Shown here: positions 1-12,700 of the stretch, one piece after another
Layout of the letters: every line of letters begins with the position of its first letter
Numbering within the stretch: the stretch's first letter is position 1
Assembly: GCA_029851415.1 (NCBI GenBank)
Contig: CM056741.1
Location: forward strand, 71,042,282-71,106,281
DNA: 64,000 bases
Reading direction: 5' to 3'
Source: Eretmocerus hayati
Lineage: Eukaryota; Arthropoda; Insecta; Hymenoptera; Aphelinidae
Translations under genes and position numbers: made by a program
The notes under the pieces: generated by a model
Databases searched by the model: none
Told to the model about the DNA's origin: nothing
Seen by the model: the letters and a program-made list of their open reading frames with translations, nothing else

Positions 1-497
1 ATAATCTCCTGAGGTATTTGAAGTTACTTATCTGATCTGAAATAGTATTGGTTCCTGAAAGCACTTTTCTATACAGATGTAGCCAGGAACACACAAAAGA
101 TGTTTGACTTCATTTGATGAATGCAATAAAAATCTATATCATCATAGTATCAATCACATAATCATCCATTTTTGCTCATGGAACATCATTCACATTCAAA
201 GTGATCATTTCAATATTAGTTCCGATTTACATACAGCAAACTGGAGTATGATGGTACAAATATCCAGAATGTAAACCATATGTGAATCATTAAAATGGGA
301 ACAGATCCACTGATGAATCAGTCTATATACACTGATTCATTCAGTAAAAATTGATCCCACTTTACTGACCCGATCAGTGTCTATGGACTGATTGTCAGTT
401 AGATCTGACTGATTCATGCTGAGAGAGTATCGATTAGTCAAAATCCATATTAAGCTATGATTTTTCACGTATTTCGACCCCCTAAACACGATCTCGG
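1..497. other. AT-rich non-coding stretch
   Basis: No coding region or RNA gene was recognised. Around 305-425 there are several short ACTGATTCA/TGATCAGT-like words, but they form no ordered array. Confidence 0.5.
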
Positions 498-1250
498 TAC
501 TTCAAAGGCGCTAGGACTTATTTGGGAATAAAATCTGCGAATTCGCCGACCTACACTATCTTGCTAATAATTCTCACAGAATTATGGAATGTCGTAGAGT
601 TGACCAATTTGAACGTTCAAGGTCGCATTTTCTTCGTTTTGAATGGGTATATTCTGAGAAAACGCATTACCCGGTACCCGTAGAAAGTGTGGTTTAATGC
701 TACGAATCTTTGGTTTTCTTTAAAGCACTTGTTGTTGCAATAATTGTTGCTGTGATGAAATTACGGGAAGAAAAATTTTCCCTTGCACGGGGTGTCCAAA
801 GACGGTTTCCTGATGCAAGATGACCGTTAGAATATACTGCCGTAGTCAGTTTTAAGCTACCACATCAGGATTTTTGCCCAAGCAAAAAAATCCCTAAAAA
901 ACAAGATGCTTGTCTCCAGTGCAAAATTCTGACATGGTAGCTCAAAATGGACTACGGGACCTTATTGAGGAGGTCATTTTGCGTTTGGATACCTCGTGCA
1001 AGAGGAAATTTTTCCCTCGTGATTTTAATACACCAAAAGTTAATACAAAAACATGCGTTTTAAAAGAAAATTCGTGGCATCAAACCACACTTTCTACGGA
1101 TATTTGAAAATTTTTTTTTATATTTCAAACTGCAGCAAACGGAACCTCGAACGTTCAAATTGGTTCAATCTACATTGTTTCATAATTCTTTGAGAATGAG
1201 AATTTATTGCGATATCGGGTTCCTTCCCCAAGAATAATCCTATTTGAAGG
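498..1250. mobile_element. Degenerate foldback element
   Basis: The two halves (about 498-885 and 895-1250) are imperfect reverse complements. For example CCAATTTGAACGTTC near 603 pairs with GAACGTTCAAATTGG near 1150, and CCGTAGAAAGTGTGGTTT near 678 pairs with AAACCACACTTTCTACGG near 1083. I judge the arms about three-quarters identical by eye. This looks like an old non-autonomous inverted-repeat transposon. The termini and any target duplication cannot be fixed. The small ORF at 910-1107 is part of an arm and not a gene. Confidence 0.6.
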
Positions 1251-2373
1251 TTATCGGTATTTCTCCCTGTAATATAGCTGTAATTTACAGGTTACAGCCT
1301 GTAAACTGACGATAAACTTAACACGGGCTTCATCCGAATTTACAACCAACTTACAGCCTTACTTACAGCCACGTCACGGGCGCAACTCATAACCTTGTAT
1401 TCTGTATGTTTGCTCGGACAAAGAGTTTCCAACAAATATTGATTAAAACTGCAATATTCAAAATTACCTTGAAATACCAATTTTCAAAATAGATGAATCG
1501 ATCAAAGTCAATTCTCTACGAAATTTTTGTTTACATTCTTCTGTTGTCGAGTAAAACGATGTCAATATTTCTTCAGTGCTGATTTTGAACTGATTGTCAA
1601 ACTTTGATCGAAAATTTGATGAATTTCGACCCATAAGCATGAAATTCTGTTTGGATCAAATCTGGGCTGGTCCAATGTTGATTGGTATGATTACACGCAA
1701 CAATAAAGTCGTCTGCTCTCTTTCTGACTCTGCAAGACTGCAATAAAAATAGAATGAGTGTCATTCTTAATGAACACTCTATATCACTTTGTGGTTCTTA
1801 TTTGTAAGATGTTATAGTTGAGAAGACTTTGCTAATTCTCAAATAAACATTTCACCCATGCAAGGGATCCTCTTTATTGATCATCTGGTCTATACTCTCT
1901 GAAATTGGACTTTGCGGCAAGCTATGTGGGATTTTCTCATATTGAATTGTGATTGTGTAAAAAGCGAGTGCCCAATGGTGAACTGATCCTATAATTTAAT
2001 AAGACTTTTGTGGATTTGTTCATATGCCTGCAGGAGTCAGGTCAACCTCTGGGAAGACTCCGCAGTCTTGATATGGGAGTGATGAGATGCCTCGCATTGC
2101 TCATGCTCTACTTACAGATGTATATTTGGATTCTACTGTTCTATAGAGTATCAGATAAAGTACAGACACACGATTCAGCTTATACACAGCCCAGTTTTTG
2201 AATTGGTTTGTGCTTTAGTTTATTGGGGAGTGTGCGAATAGTTCTCATAACTGGTTGACTATGTGGATCTGGACCATTTTTTGACCCATACTCTGCTATA
2301 CACCCCATGCCAGCATACTGTGTGACTTGGAACCTTCATTTCATGATATTCAGTAATGCCTGTTGACTAACTA
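1251..2373. other. Non-coding stretch without recognised features
   Basis: AT-rich sequence with no convincing ORF. A cluster of TTACAG-type words lies at about 1270-1370. No repeat boundaries were seen. Confidence 0.4.
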
Positions 2374-2696
2374 GGGGGACCCACGAAGTGCGGATCACCA
2401 AATATAACCAAACTCTTTTCACAGTCTTGTACCACCTAGAATATGAAGAATCCAGAGTGACTCCGTCAAATGGGCCCTCTGTCCGAAGTTACAGCCTGTG
2501 ACATTAGCATTGTCCATATAGGCCCATGTTAAGAAGTGATATATATAGATATACTGGCAACGCTAACATTTTTGCTTGTAGCTCTGGACAGAAGGCCCAT
2601 TTGACGGAGTTACTCTGGATTCTTCATATTCTAGGTGGTACGAGACTGTGAAAAAAGTTTGTTGAGCTTTGGTGACCCGCACTTCGTGGGTCCCCC
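2374..2696. mobile_element. Foldback MITE, family A copy 1
   Basis: A hairpin element whose ends are GGGGGACCCACGAAGTGCGG and its reverse complement. The arms also share ACCTAGAATATGAAGAATCC and its complement. The centre contains TTAGCATTGTCCATATAGG and a TATATATAGATATACT spacer, which recur at about 38965-39030 and 53390-53440. The three copies therefore define one family. No clear target duplication was found. Coding-like ORFs on both strands here are by-products of the palindrome. Confidence 0.7.
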
Positions 2697-2822
2697 TTGT
2701 AAGTGCGGTTTGTGTACAAGTGTTTCCCGCAGGGTCTAGATTAACCGATATTGGTGGTTGTAGTGAATACCATGAAAGTACGCACTCCTTCATCCTTGGA
2801 AGGAAGAGAAAGAATGGATGTA

Positions 2823-2996
2823 CACTCGGGAACAAAGTGAACTGCAATAGATGTGACGGCCGGTAACCGTTCGAGACGGTTCGAGATCTGTCATCTCACT
2901 TGCACTCGTGGGACCCACCATTAGGTGCGAGCGAGAAAAAAGATCTCGAATGGCCGCGGACCGTCATCCCATTGCAGTTTACCTTGTTCCCGAGTG
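2823..2996. mobile_element. Short TA-flanked foldback MITE
   Basis: A 174-bp element with terminal inverted repeats starting CACTCGGGAACAA and ending TTGTTCCCGAGTG, bordered on both sides by TA (2821-2822 and 2997-2998). The arms continue through AACTGCAAT and ATTGCAGTT. A TA duplication fits a Tc1/mariner-type non-autonomous element. Confidence 0.7.
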
Positions 2997-2998
2997 TA

Positions 2999-4308
2999 CA
3001 TGAGAATGTTTCAAGTTGTTCCACTTTCATTATAATTTAAAATCCTCTGCATCAAGGTTGATAAAACTGCTCACATCTCGTTCTTATTCAGCAGGAGGTA
3101 GAGATTTTACACTGTGATGGTCAATTTACTCTTGATCATGTAGCTTGTTGTATACTCTTTGGCATCTCCTTTCTCATAAGAAAAAGTAAGATGTCTTTCG
3201 GTTCAAACAAGTTGAAGATTGATAATCTGGCAACGGTTGAGCCATCACTATGCTTGATTGTATAGTTAGTATCCTACGATGTTATACAAGAGGCATGGAG
3301 CCAAAAAATATTAGATGCATACGCATGCAAGCTTTGAAAAGAACAACATGATAGAATGAATGCTTATCCGAATGGGAGTCGAGAAATACTTTTAGAACAA
3401 CTGAAGATGTTGCAATAAGGACTATTTCTACACTTGATGTTATGTTGGAGTAGAAACTAGTTCAGAAAATTCTGGAATATAATATGAGCTGAATTGTCCC
3501 AGATTGACATGGCCGTGGACGCAGGATTTATTTGTGATCCCTCCCCCATATTCTGCACTTTCTCTCGAATTACACAGGGTACAGTCTAGCTGAGGATGTT
3601 TGGAGGAAAGCATAAGATTCGTATGGTTCTGCATCAATTTGCCTTTCGTAATTGTCACATGGAGTGCAAGGTAGCACTTCACTCTCATGACATTGTTGCA
3701 GAGTGTCCATAGGTTAACCTGACGCCCTTGCAGTGGTGAAATTATAATGTACGGACGAATCTCCATCAACGTCGTGGAACTTGATTCGACCAGTGTAATA
3801 TCACACGAGTCGTTATTATTTGAAGTTTTCCATTGAACTGAAGATCGTTTTCTGATAGAGATATAGGTTTTCCGAATAACCTATTTATTAGATATATTCA
3901 GAACAGGTTAGAAGTGTAGCTGTGAGTTAGCTGTAACTGCAATAGCGAACTATCGCCAGAGTACCGCCTATTAGCTGTATGTAACGTACTGTTAACTTTC
4001 CCACAGGGAGACAGGTGAGCGAATTTGCAAATATTTCTTCCCAGATACGTCCTGGAACTTTTTGAGTACCGAGATCATATTGAGGGGACCTAAGTACGTA
4101 GGAAAGCATGTCTCGATAGGCATCTCGAACAATCAGTACTCCCTGGCATAGCGACCTTCAAACTCGGAAATCGAGAAAAAATGCAAATGAGACTATTTTT
4201 CGAAAAATCGTCATTTAGCGATCGAAGAATAATCCTCGCGTGCATGCGCAAAACTGACCGTGGTTTCGATTTCTACGTCGAAAAATACCCAAGAATATCA
4301 TTGTCTGG
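2999..4308. other. Non-coding stretch without recognised features
   Basis: No recognisable coding region. ORFs of 60-109 codons occur on the minus strand (3440-3769, 3927-4109) but show no family features and look random. Confidence 0.4.
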
Positions 4309-4363
4309 TTAATGAGCATAGAGATAGTACCAATCGGATTGGTGCTATCTCTATGTTAATGAG
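4309..4363. repeat. 39-bp mini-hairpin with 8-bp direct repeats
   Basis: CATAGAGATAGTACCAATC is followed after one base by its reverse complement with one mismatch (4317-4355). The hairpin is bounded exactly by TTAATGAG on both sides (4309-4316 and 4356-4363). The layout resembles a target-site duplication around a tiny foldback insertion or an excision footprint. Confidence 0.7.
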
Positions 4364-4415
4364 ACATTCCCACTCCAGAATTTCGCTCCTATCGGTGTAA
4401 TTATTTTTCTTTCAA

Positions 4416-5678
4416 CCCATGAAAAACATAAGATTCCATGAACATATATGATCATGGAATCCACGGATTCCGTGGTCATATATGATCATGAATAAAATCC
4501 GTTTGAAAATTTGTCATTTTTATCCCGGAAAGACGTGATATACTAATTTACAGATGGTGTTACGTCGATACTTCACGATGATGATCGAACATTACTCAGA
4601 AATATCTTTTCCAGACTCATTCTCAGGTTTTGAACATTTGAAGCACTGCAGAGAATAGATTCACGTCATGTATATCATTTTCCGTCAAAAATGTCACTTT
4701 CTTGAAACTTGAGATCGACTCCTGGAACGAGTTTCTTTCAGAAGTATGTGATCAGTATCATGACGTATTGATGTTAAAATAGGTTTGAAAAAATATATTA
4801 CAACTTTCTGGGATGAAAAAAAATGTTTGAAACGGTTTTACGTATGATCATACAGTACCGTGCAAAAGTTTCTGAACGGGGGTATGAAATCCTCTCTTGC
4901 AAAAACAACGATTGCTAGAGCCCAGATCAACGTAGAGGAATTTTGAAAAAAGCATCTTAAAGATGAGGAAAAATGCTAACTTTTTATGGTCTTCAATTTT
5001 TCTTTCAGCCCTTTTTGGTACCTCAAATAGCTGATGTAATTTCAAGGATTTCGAGAAAAAAACCGTTTTTACTCTATCGGCTGTAATTTGGACGCGGATA
5101 AAGATAGAACAATTTTGCAAAAAGCATCTCGAAGAGCGGAAAAAATGCCATTTGCAATGATTTTTCGATTATTTTTTACGTCGTGTGGATAAGGGTGTGA
5201 GAGGTCTTAAAGCCAGATTCTCGGATTTTCAATGAAATACGTGTAAAAACAGCAAAAAATGGCAAAAAACTACGGTTTTGGCTACTTTGAGAGCTCTCAC
5301 ACTCGTATTCATACGACGTAAAAAATAACCGGAAAATCATTGCAAATGGCATTTTTTCCGCTCTTCAAGATGCTTTTTGCAAAATTGTTCTATCTTCATC
5401 CGCGTCCAAATTACAGCCGATAGAGTAAAAACGGTTTTTTTTCGCGAAATCCTTGAAATTACATCAGCTATTTGAGGTACCAAAAAGGGCTGAGAGAAAA
5501 ATCGCAAACCATAAAAAGTTAGCATTTTTTCTCATCTTTAAGATGCTTTTTTCAAAATCCATCTACGTTAATCTGGGCCCGAGTAATCGACGTTTTTGCA
5601 AGAGAGGATTTCAAACCTCCGTTCAGGAATTTTTGCACGGTACTGTATATGTTCATGGAATCGTATGTTTTACATGGG
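4416..5678. mobile_element. Terminal-inverted-repeat element, family B copy 1 (interrupted)
   Basis: The termini are about CCCATGAAAAACATAAGATTCC on the left and its near complement ending TTTTACATGGG on the right. Next to the ends is the palindromic word ATATATGATCATGGAATCC. The interior shares TATCCCGGAAAGACGTGATATACT with copy 2 at 36535-36979. The copy is split at TA (4851-4852) by a 793-bp palindromic element. Without that insert it would be about 470 bp. It is non-autonomous and encodes no transposase. Confidence 0.75.
4853..5645. mobile_element. Palindromic Tc1/mariner-type element nested in family B
   Basis: The element is almost wholly a long palindrome. It starts CAGTACCGTGCAAAAGTTT and ends TTTTTGCACGGTACTG, with TA on each side (4851-4852, 5646-5647). 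The empty site GATCATATATGTTCATGG is preserved in family B copy 2 near 36946, which confirms the borders and the TA duplication. The similar ORFs on the two strands reflect the palindrome. The family assignment rests on the TA duplication and the CAGT..GTGCAAAAG end. Confidence 0.85.
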
Positions 5679-6270
5679 AAGGCACAAGCCTTGAAACCCT
5701 TCCCATCGGGTCGCACAAAATTTTTACAAGAGACCATATTAATCGATTTTTAGACGATCTACAATAACTGTCATACCGTTTCCCATTTTCACGATCAGAT
5801 CACTCCTCTAACGTTACCAGTGAGAGTTTGAATAATTTCGCATGTACGACCCATTGACCCTGCTGATCCACACCGACAGGATATCCTCACAACTCACCCA
5901 TAGATTAGGTAACCAATCCTCTTCATCCTCGAATTAATGTTGGGGGCTTTCCAGAGTAGTCTTCAGCTGGCCATCAGTTTTTGGCGAACTTATTTCATTA
6001 TTTGTTCAGTAGGTCCAGCGCTCATCAGGTGCAATTTTCTACGTCACGGTATGGAGGAGCGAAGGTGCGATGGCCTCGGGGCGGAGGCATTTTTTGAAAT
6101 TTTCATTTAATCATGATTTCAACTCTTACACTTCGACTGATGCAACCATATGAGGGTATACTCTTGCCTGACTCGTTATTAATGTCCTCAGTCAACTAAA
6201 CCAACAAGAAAATTTGCCAATGAGGATATTCCTTGAGCAAATATGAGTCAGGAAAAATTGAGTTGAGGAG
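5679..6270. other. Non-coding spacer
   Basis: No gene, RNA or repeat boundary was recognised. Confidence 0.4.
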
Positions 6271-6722
6271 ATATACGAGTTGAATAGTTGGTCTCGTCGA
6301 TCTTGAAGGACGGTGGGGAACTAAATAAATTCCCAAAATTTCATGATAAGAATTTTATTGCAACGTTTCGTCCACTAGGTATTGTGGACCTCATCAGGCT
6401 TCAGGTTTGTTATTCTTTAGATCGTCATGATATTTTGAACGATCTTGTAATAGAGCACAGACATAACGTCTAGCTCCTGTCAATACAAGTAAATAGAGTG
6501 AGTGACAGGATTGACAGGAGCTAGACGTTATGTCTGTGCTCTATTACAAGATCGTTCAAAATATCATGACGATCTAAAGAATAACAAACCTGAAGCCTGA
6601 TGAGGTCCACAATACCTAGTGGACGAAACGTTGCAATAAAATTCCCATCATGAATTTTGGGAATTTATTACGTTCCCCACCGTCCTTCAAGATCGACGAG
6701 ACCAAATATTCAACTCGTATAT
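6271..6722. mobile_element. Long hairpin element with hammerhead-like cores
   Basis: Near-perfect inverted arms of about 215 bp (6271-6485 and 6508-6722) flank a short loop around 6486-6507. The ends read ATATACGAGTTGAATA and its complement. Each arm carries CTGATGA, a GTCCAC/GTGGAC stem and GAAAC, the order found in hammerhead ribozymes. On the plus strand this is 6597-6629 and on the minus strand 6397-6365. The arms are very similar, suggesting a recent event. No coding sequence was found. Confidence 0.75.
6597..6629 (+). ncRNA. Hammerhead-ribozyme-like core (candidate)
   Basis: CTGATGA (6597-6603) is followed by one unpaired G, GTCCAC (6605-6610), an 8-nt loop, GTGGAC (6619-6624) and GAAAC (6625-6629). 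This matches the CUGANGA - stem II - GAAA core of hammerheads. Stem III would be minimal, as reported for Penelope-like retroelement hammerheads, and the stem I partner is not evident. A mirrored copy lies on the minus strand at 6365-6397. Activity is unproven. Confidence 0.4.
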
Positions 6723-9700
6723 TAACCATCGAGGACGAAAAAATCTACCAAAATCACTTATGAGTTGAGGAGAATCGGGGGGTCCATCGCAGAGCACGTT
6801 TTAGTTGGTCGGTTCCCGGTTGATCAGCCATGAGGTGATCTGGTCAAAAGGACACTCAATTACCTCTGTGACTTCATTCAAAACAGGTAAGAGGTGTGCG
6901 AATTGAAAGATCAACAGATGGTCAGCAAAAGGTTAGGTCCTCTGGTCGGTCAGGCATGGTACTTTAAGATATATTTTCAATCAATGTAAGGTGACTCTCA
7001 ATGGTGAAATCGGACCCAAGGAATTGCGATAAGTGAGCCTAATTTGTTCCCATTCCCTCATTTGCCCCCGCTTAAATTCTCGATCGGCAGATCTTGCAGC
7101 ACATTCTCCTCATATTTGTTATACCTTAGAATATGAAGAACTAAACTTTTTGGACCGGTCCTGAATGGAGCGTGCATTTCTCAGAATCCAAAAAGTGGTT
7201 TTCGATATTTTTCTTTTCTTTTAGCAAAGTCATCAAAAGTTACGACAAAATGAATTGGTACAATCAATCTTGAAGTATCTTGGCTGATTTATTTGTCTTT
7301 GTCCTAACTTGAGATTGCTTCTTGCAGAATTGTAAAATTCGATTTCTAGCTGATTCTACGTTCATATTACAAGAGAAGTCCCATAGTCGTTTTTCAAACT
7401 CGTTCGTCACTTCATTATCATCCACCAATTCAACTCTAATAACTCGAAAGGAGGTTGAAAAAAGCTGCGCTAGAGTACGTCTTATTTAGAGGCCTGGGCG
7501 CCGAAATATCCTGATTTTACGAAAAATCCATGTAATTGCATGGAAGTAGGCCTTTTTTCCACGTCAGGGCAAATTAGGCGCACACTCTTTTGATCGCTAA
7601 GAAAAAATTTCTTTGCAAAAAGTAAGATAGCTTGGCTTTAATTTGTTAAAATTGAAAGTATTTGAGCTCATTATGAACTGAGTGCATACATACGGACATA
7701 GAATGAACTCTACACTCAGAAATGAAATTAAAACACTTGGTCAGCGTGAATAAAATTCACCGATTGAATTGACTGATTGATTAGTTAGTCAAGACAATAA
7801 TTTGCAGGAGGCAGAAAGAAGAATGCTGTGTATGGCTAGTGGATCTGCTCGGCTTAGGGACATGTATTTCAAAGAAGCAATCGTATGCCCGCGTGTGCGA
7901 GGCGCCGCGCCGCCGATCCAAGAAAAGCGAGGCGAGTCGGAGGAACAGTGGAGCCAAGCTGGGCGGACTGGCTATGAGAAGAGGAGCTCGCACTGCGCGT
8001 CCGATGAGGCCCTGGTTGGGGGAGAGGAGAGGGGCCCAATGGGGAGCTGCTCGGGCTCTGTATTAGCGTTGGCGCGCTGCCCGCGAGGAATAAAGATGAA
8101 GAATGGTCGCGTGAAGGATGGTACGGTACGGGGCCTGGCTGGCCGAGAGCCCGCGATGCCACAGTCGATGCCGAGCAGCTCCGCGACCAGGCTGCCGAGC
8201 TCTCGCAGCCCCGTCAACTAATGTGAACCTTTCGTACCTAGTGAACCAAGCTTACCGAGCGACCCCCCGCGCAGATAGGACCTCGATTGGCAACTTGCAC
8301 CCTCGGGCTTATCTTGGCACTTGTCATCGCTAAATTCTCATATACATCGCGGGTGGCCGCGTCGCGATCGGCGCCTACCGATCGCCATGTGATTGACGCT
8401 GCGAAAAAAACCCTTGCGCGCTCGCGGGTGCAGTAACTGAGGTGCGAGCCTCGTCAATCATTGGAATAGTGACACCCGTGAGCTTGCGCATCGTCGCAAG
8501 CAGCCGCAGCAGCAAAGCTGACCCGAGCAAAGTCCCCGATGTGTGGTAGCGGCAAAGGCCAGCCGGCGTTCACCACCAGCAGTCTCTACAGGCCCGGCCC
8601 TTATCCATATCAGGTATGAATATCATCATCCTCTCGATTTGTATTTCGGCCCGCGTGCAGATCGCGACGGACCTCCGCTCGTTGCCGATTGTTACGAACC
8701 CGCTCAGCTGATATTGGCTCTCGGTGCAGGGTTGCTGGGCGCGCCTGATTGCAGCTTCGTCGCTGGTGACGTATATTGGCTTGTGAATTTCAACCTCAGC
8801 ATTGCCCGCCTCGAAAATACCATCGCGATGCCGCCTCGATGTCGTGTCAGAACGGGATCCAATATATTCTCACTCTACAGGATATCGTACGAGCTGTAGC
8901 AGTGAGATGTTTCCAATGGTGAACAACATCGCTAAGTAACGGGTCAAAGAAAGAATTTTGAAAACTAAACTATCAAGTGAGAATTTCAACTACTCGCATT
9001 GGTCACCCGGTCAAATTACTTTACTTGAACGATACCACTCTCAAAATTTCTGGGCGATTTCTGTTTATTCAGCTCTCGTACAATGATTATAAGTAATAGA
9101 TATCTTATCAGTTGCCCTGCCTCAAAAGAGATATTGTCTTGTATTTCAGAGTACATTGACCTACACCTACACTTACTACACTATACCTGATGTACATACG
9201 TGTTGCTCTTGTGCTTTCATCCAACTTCACACAAAAATCGATCTTCGATTTCAGATGGCAAGTTCGTTGCTATTTCACGCGATCTACACTCTCTCCGCCG
9301 GAATCAGTGAGAATCGCACTGAAGTCGCCAGTGCCTCTTGACCTCACTGATGAATTGATCGTCTTATACCCAACAAGTCTAGAGCATACTACTATTCAGA
9401 TATTTGTATTTAACACGATCCTGGATAGCAACAAATGATGCTGACCTTCATCAACTCCACGAAATCAATCTAATTTTCAATATAATCAAACTGTGCTCCC
9501 ACGCACATTGATCGTTCAGTGCATATGCACTGGTTATTCAGCATATATCGCTCCCAAACTGCATATGCACTGATCATGTCGGTATGACAACGGCGCGTAA
9601 CCTCGTTGTCGTCTGACGACTTTGAGCATCTTTCACAGCTGTTTTGTGAGTCGAAACAACTTTTATTCATGTTTGGCTGAACGCTTGATGGTGTTAGAAC

Positions 9701-9727
9701 TCAGTCCATGTAGTCTGAATGTGGTAA
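6723..9727. other. Non-coding stretch with a CpG-rich island (about 7860-8780)
   Basis: The centre of this stretch is GC- and CpG-rich compared with the AT-rich flanks. ORFs of 139 and 118 codons (7802-8221 and 8543-8899, plus strand) fall in it, but their compositions are arginine/serine/proline-rich and no domain or splice-joined continuation was recognised. It may be a regulatory or 5' gene-associated island. Confidence 0.35.
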
Positions 9728-9735
9728 AATTATCT

Positions 9736-12700
9736 ACGGAAGCCCACATGGACATATAGCGATTCGCGCATGGGTTCATAAATTTTATGCTAGATTTCAG
9801 TACTTCGAGCGAGCGAGTCGCTCACGAATGGCTCACTGCGCCTTGAGAGAGCGAGTCACTCGCGCGAAAATGTATCCCCCGATGATTGCGAGCAAATCAC
9901 TCGCGTGAATATATTTGCGTCTCGCAAGTCGAAAATATTTTGTCGAGATCTGCCGATGTGGATGCAACCGCAAGTGTCATATATACATCAAGAAAGCCTT
10001 GCCCCCTCCCCCCTCAGCGATATATAGGAAACTCTGACCCCTGTGAACCTGGCCCGCCAAATTTGACCAAAATATGCTTGTGGTAGGCCGGAATTTGCTG
10101 TATTTGCTTGTCCAAAGTCTCGAATTTTGGTCCGGCTGCGTTTTTGAGTTATGAGCCCTCAAAGTAGCCCAATTCCACCCCCCACTCCTCCTTCCGTGCA
10201 TTTACAGAAGTGCCCAGATCTCCGCGAATTTAGCTGCTGGAGGGACGCACGCGGGCTCAAATTGAAGCTTGAATTATGGGCCATCGCAAGCAAATATAGA
10301 AAAATCGAAGTAATTACGTTGAAGTACCAAAAAACTGCTCGCAGTGTCCCCGTGTATACGCATACGGGCGGGTGGTCGGCGGAGAGGGGACAGTCGAGGG
10401 AGAAGAGGAGAAGCCCCGCGCAGACGAATCATCGTTCAAAAAACTTGTCTGCTGCGCTGATGATGTGCATCTGATCGTCGTCGTCGTTCATCACGCTGTG
10501 TTTACACCGGTACCGAGGTCGACGAGCACCCTGGGCACTGGCCCTGGACTCTCGCTGCTCTTTGGATGAATGCGTGTGTTACAGGGAGAAGCTGCGTGTC
10601 ATCCTGGACGACGTCGCCAACATGTGCTGTGTGCCTGTGCACCACGACGCCCGGGGCTCCACGCCCGACCTGGTGCACCGGCGGTGGTCTTCTTGCCCAG
10701 TCCTCTATCAAGCTACGGCTACGTCTTTTCATGCACCTTGCGCTCTAAGCCAATATTTTATGTATGTAGATTGAGCATATAAGATTCAATTCAAAGGCCT
10801 GGGAGCTTCAGAGTCAAATTCTTATCTTTTGATATTGGGAAATTGTCATCCAAGTTCCTTGTGTTAGAGCTCTGTTGCATATTCTTTCAAACAAGGAGGC
10901 AGGAATTTTATCACTTGAACCTGCCATCTCTTCATGCATCAATAGCATTTCAATGAAAAGAATAACCCACCACTTGATCGTTCAATCAGTTTGAAGTGTT
11001 AGTGATGCAAAACTTGAGTGACTCAATATTTTCAGAAGCGCTTTGACTCTTATAAGATTTCCAAGATGAAGATCTGTTTGGAGTTTTGTCAAAGCTTGAA
11101 AATGAGAACTTGTCATTGTTAGTGTAGGGATAAGATCATCCTGCCAAATTTGGATGTTCTGATATTAGTTAGTTCAATTCTACAGTAAACGCTATATCAA
11201 TTCACTCACAGTTCTCATTTGAGTGTCTCATCTATCATTTTGTAAACTGATATCCGAGTCTACACATGACCAACACTTCAAAATCTTTTCACCTAGCAGC
11301 GATTGCCTAGAAGTCTTGCATGTATACTAACAGTGTTGCAATGAAAAGACCTCAAAGCATTAATAGCCTGCACCTGATAGAAGTCAATGAATCTAAGTTG
11401 ATGTCACTATTCTATCGTTCCCCTCTCAAAGTCAAGGGTAGAGTATTTCTTCACCGATTCCAAAAGAATATTATTCAAACAGTGTGGGTATGGACAATTC
11501 AATTTAGACTTTGCATGATTCAAACATGAGATATGTAATGAGCCATAAATGATTGGCAGTACTTTAAATGATCACCAGCACAATATGTGACTTTTGATTA
11601 TGCCTCTATTCTCACTGGAGAGGCTCTGAGTTGACCAAGTTCAGCACGGCATATAGAACCGAATAAGCTGCAAGCCCTGCGCTTGTATAGTGCTGAGATC
11701 CCACTGATGTGAAACGATTACTGTAGAAATGTCAATCGCATGAAAAAGCATGAGATCAGTTTATACCTTACAATGTCTTCCAAGAATAAATGAGACAAGA
11801 GAACCATGAATCAAAATAGTAAGACTCAATTTCAATTCATGATGATCAACTCAATGTACAAAAACTTAACACATTTAGAGTCAAGGGAGAATAGTTTTTC
11901 GGGTCCACATAATCCTAAAACTATTGTGTAAAAATTTCTTGGCCTCAAAGTATTGCTGAAAAAAATGCAGATAAGGCACATTCGCAATCACGGTACTTTT
12001 GTCTAGTCCGATCCCAACGAGAGCGTGAAAAGACGTAGCTTGATAGAGGACTGGGCAAGAAGACCACCGCCGGTGCACCAGGTCGGGCGTGGAGCCCCGG
12101 GCGTCGTGGTGCACAGGCACACAGCACATGTTGGCGACGTCGTCCAGGATGACACGCAGCTTCTCCCTGTAACACACGCATTCATCCAAAGAGCAGCGAG
12201 AGTCCAGGGCCAGTGCCCAGGGTGCTCGTCGACCTCGGTACCGGTGTAAACACAGCGTGATGAACGACGACGACGATCAGATGCACATCATCAGCGCAGC
12301 AGACAAGTTTTTTGAACGATGATTCGTCTGCGCGGGGCTTCTCCTCTTCTCCCTCGACTGTCCCCTCTCCGCCGACCACCCGCCCGTATGCTTATACACG
12401 GGGACACTGCGAGCAGTTTTTTGGTACTTCAACGTAATTACTTCGATTTTTCTATATTTGCTTGCGATGGCCCATAATTCAAGCTTCAATTTGAGCCCGC
12501 GTGCGTCCCTCCAGCAGCTAAATTCGCGGAGATCTGGGCACTTCTGTAAATGCACGGAAGGAGGAGTGGGGGGTGGAATTGGGCTACTTTGAGGGCTCAT
12601 AACTCAAAAACGCAGCCGGACCAAAATTCGAGACTTTGGACAAGCAAATACAGCAAATTCCGGCCTACCACAAGCATATTTTGGTCAAATTTGGCGGGCC

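Noticed and set aside
7802..8899. Two plus-strand genes of 139 and 118 codons
   Set aside because: CpG-rich composition lengthens open frames on several strands at once. No domain or splice continuation was seen.
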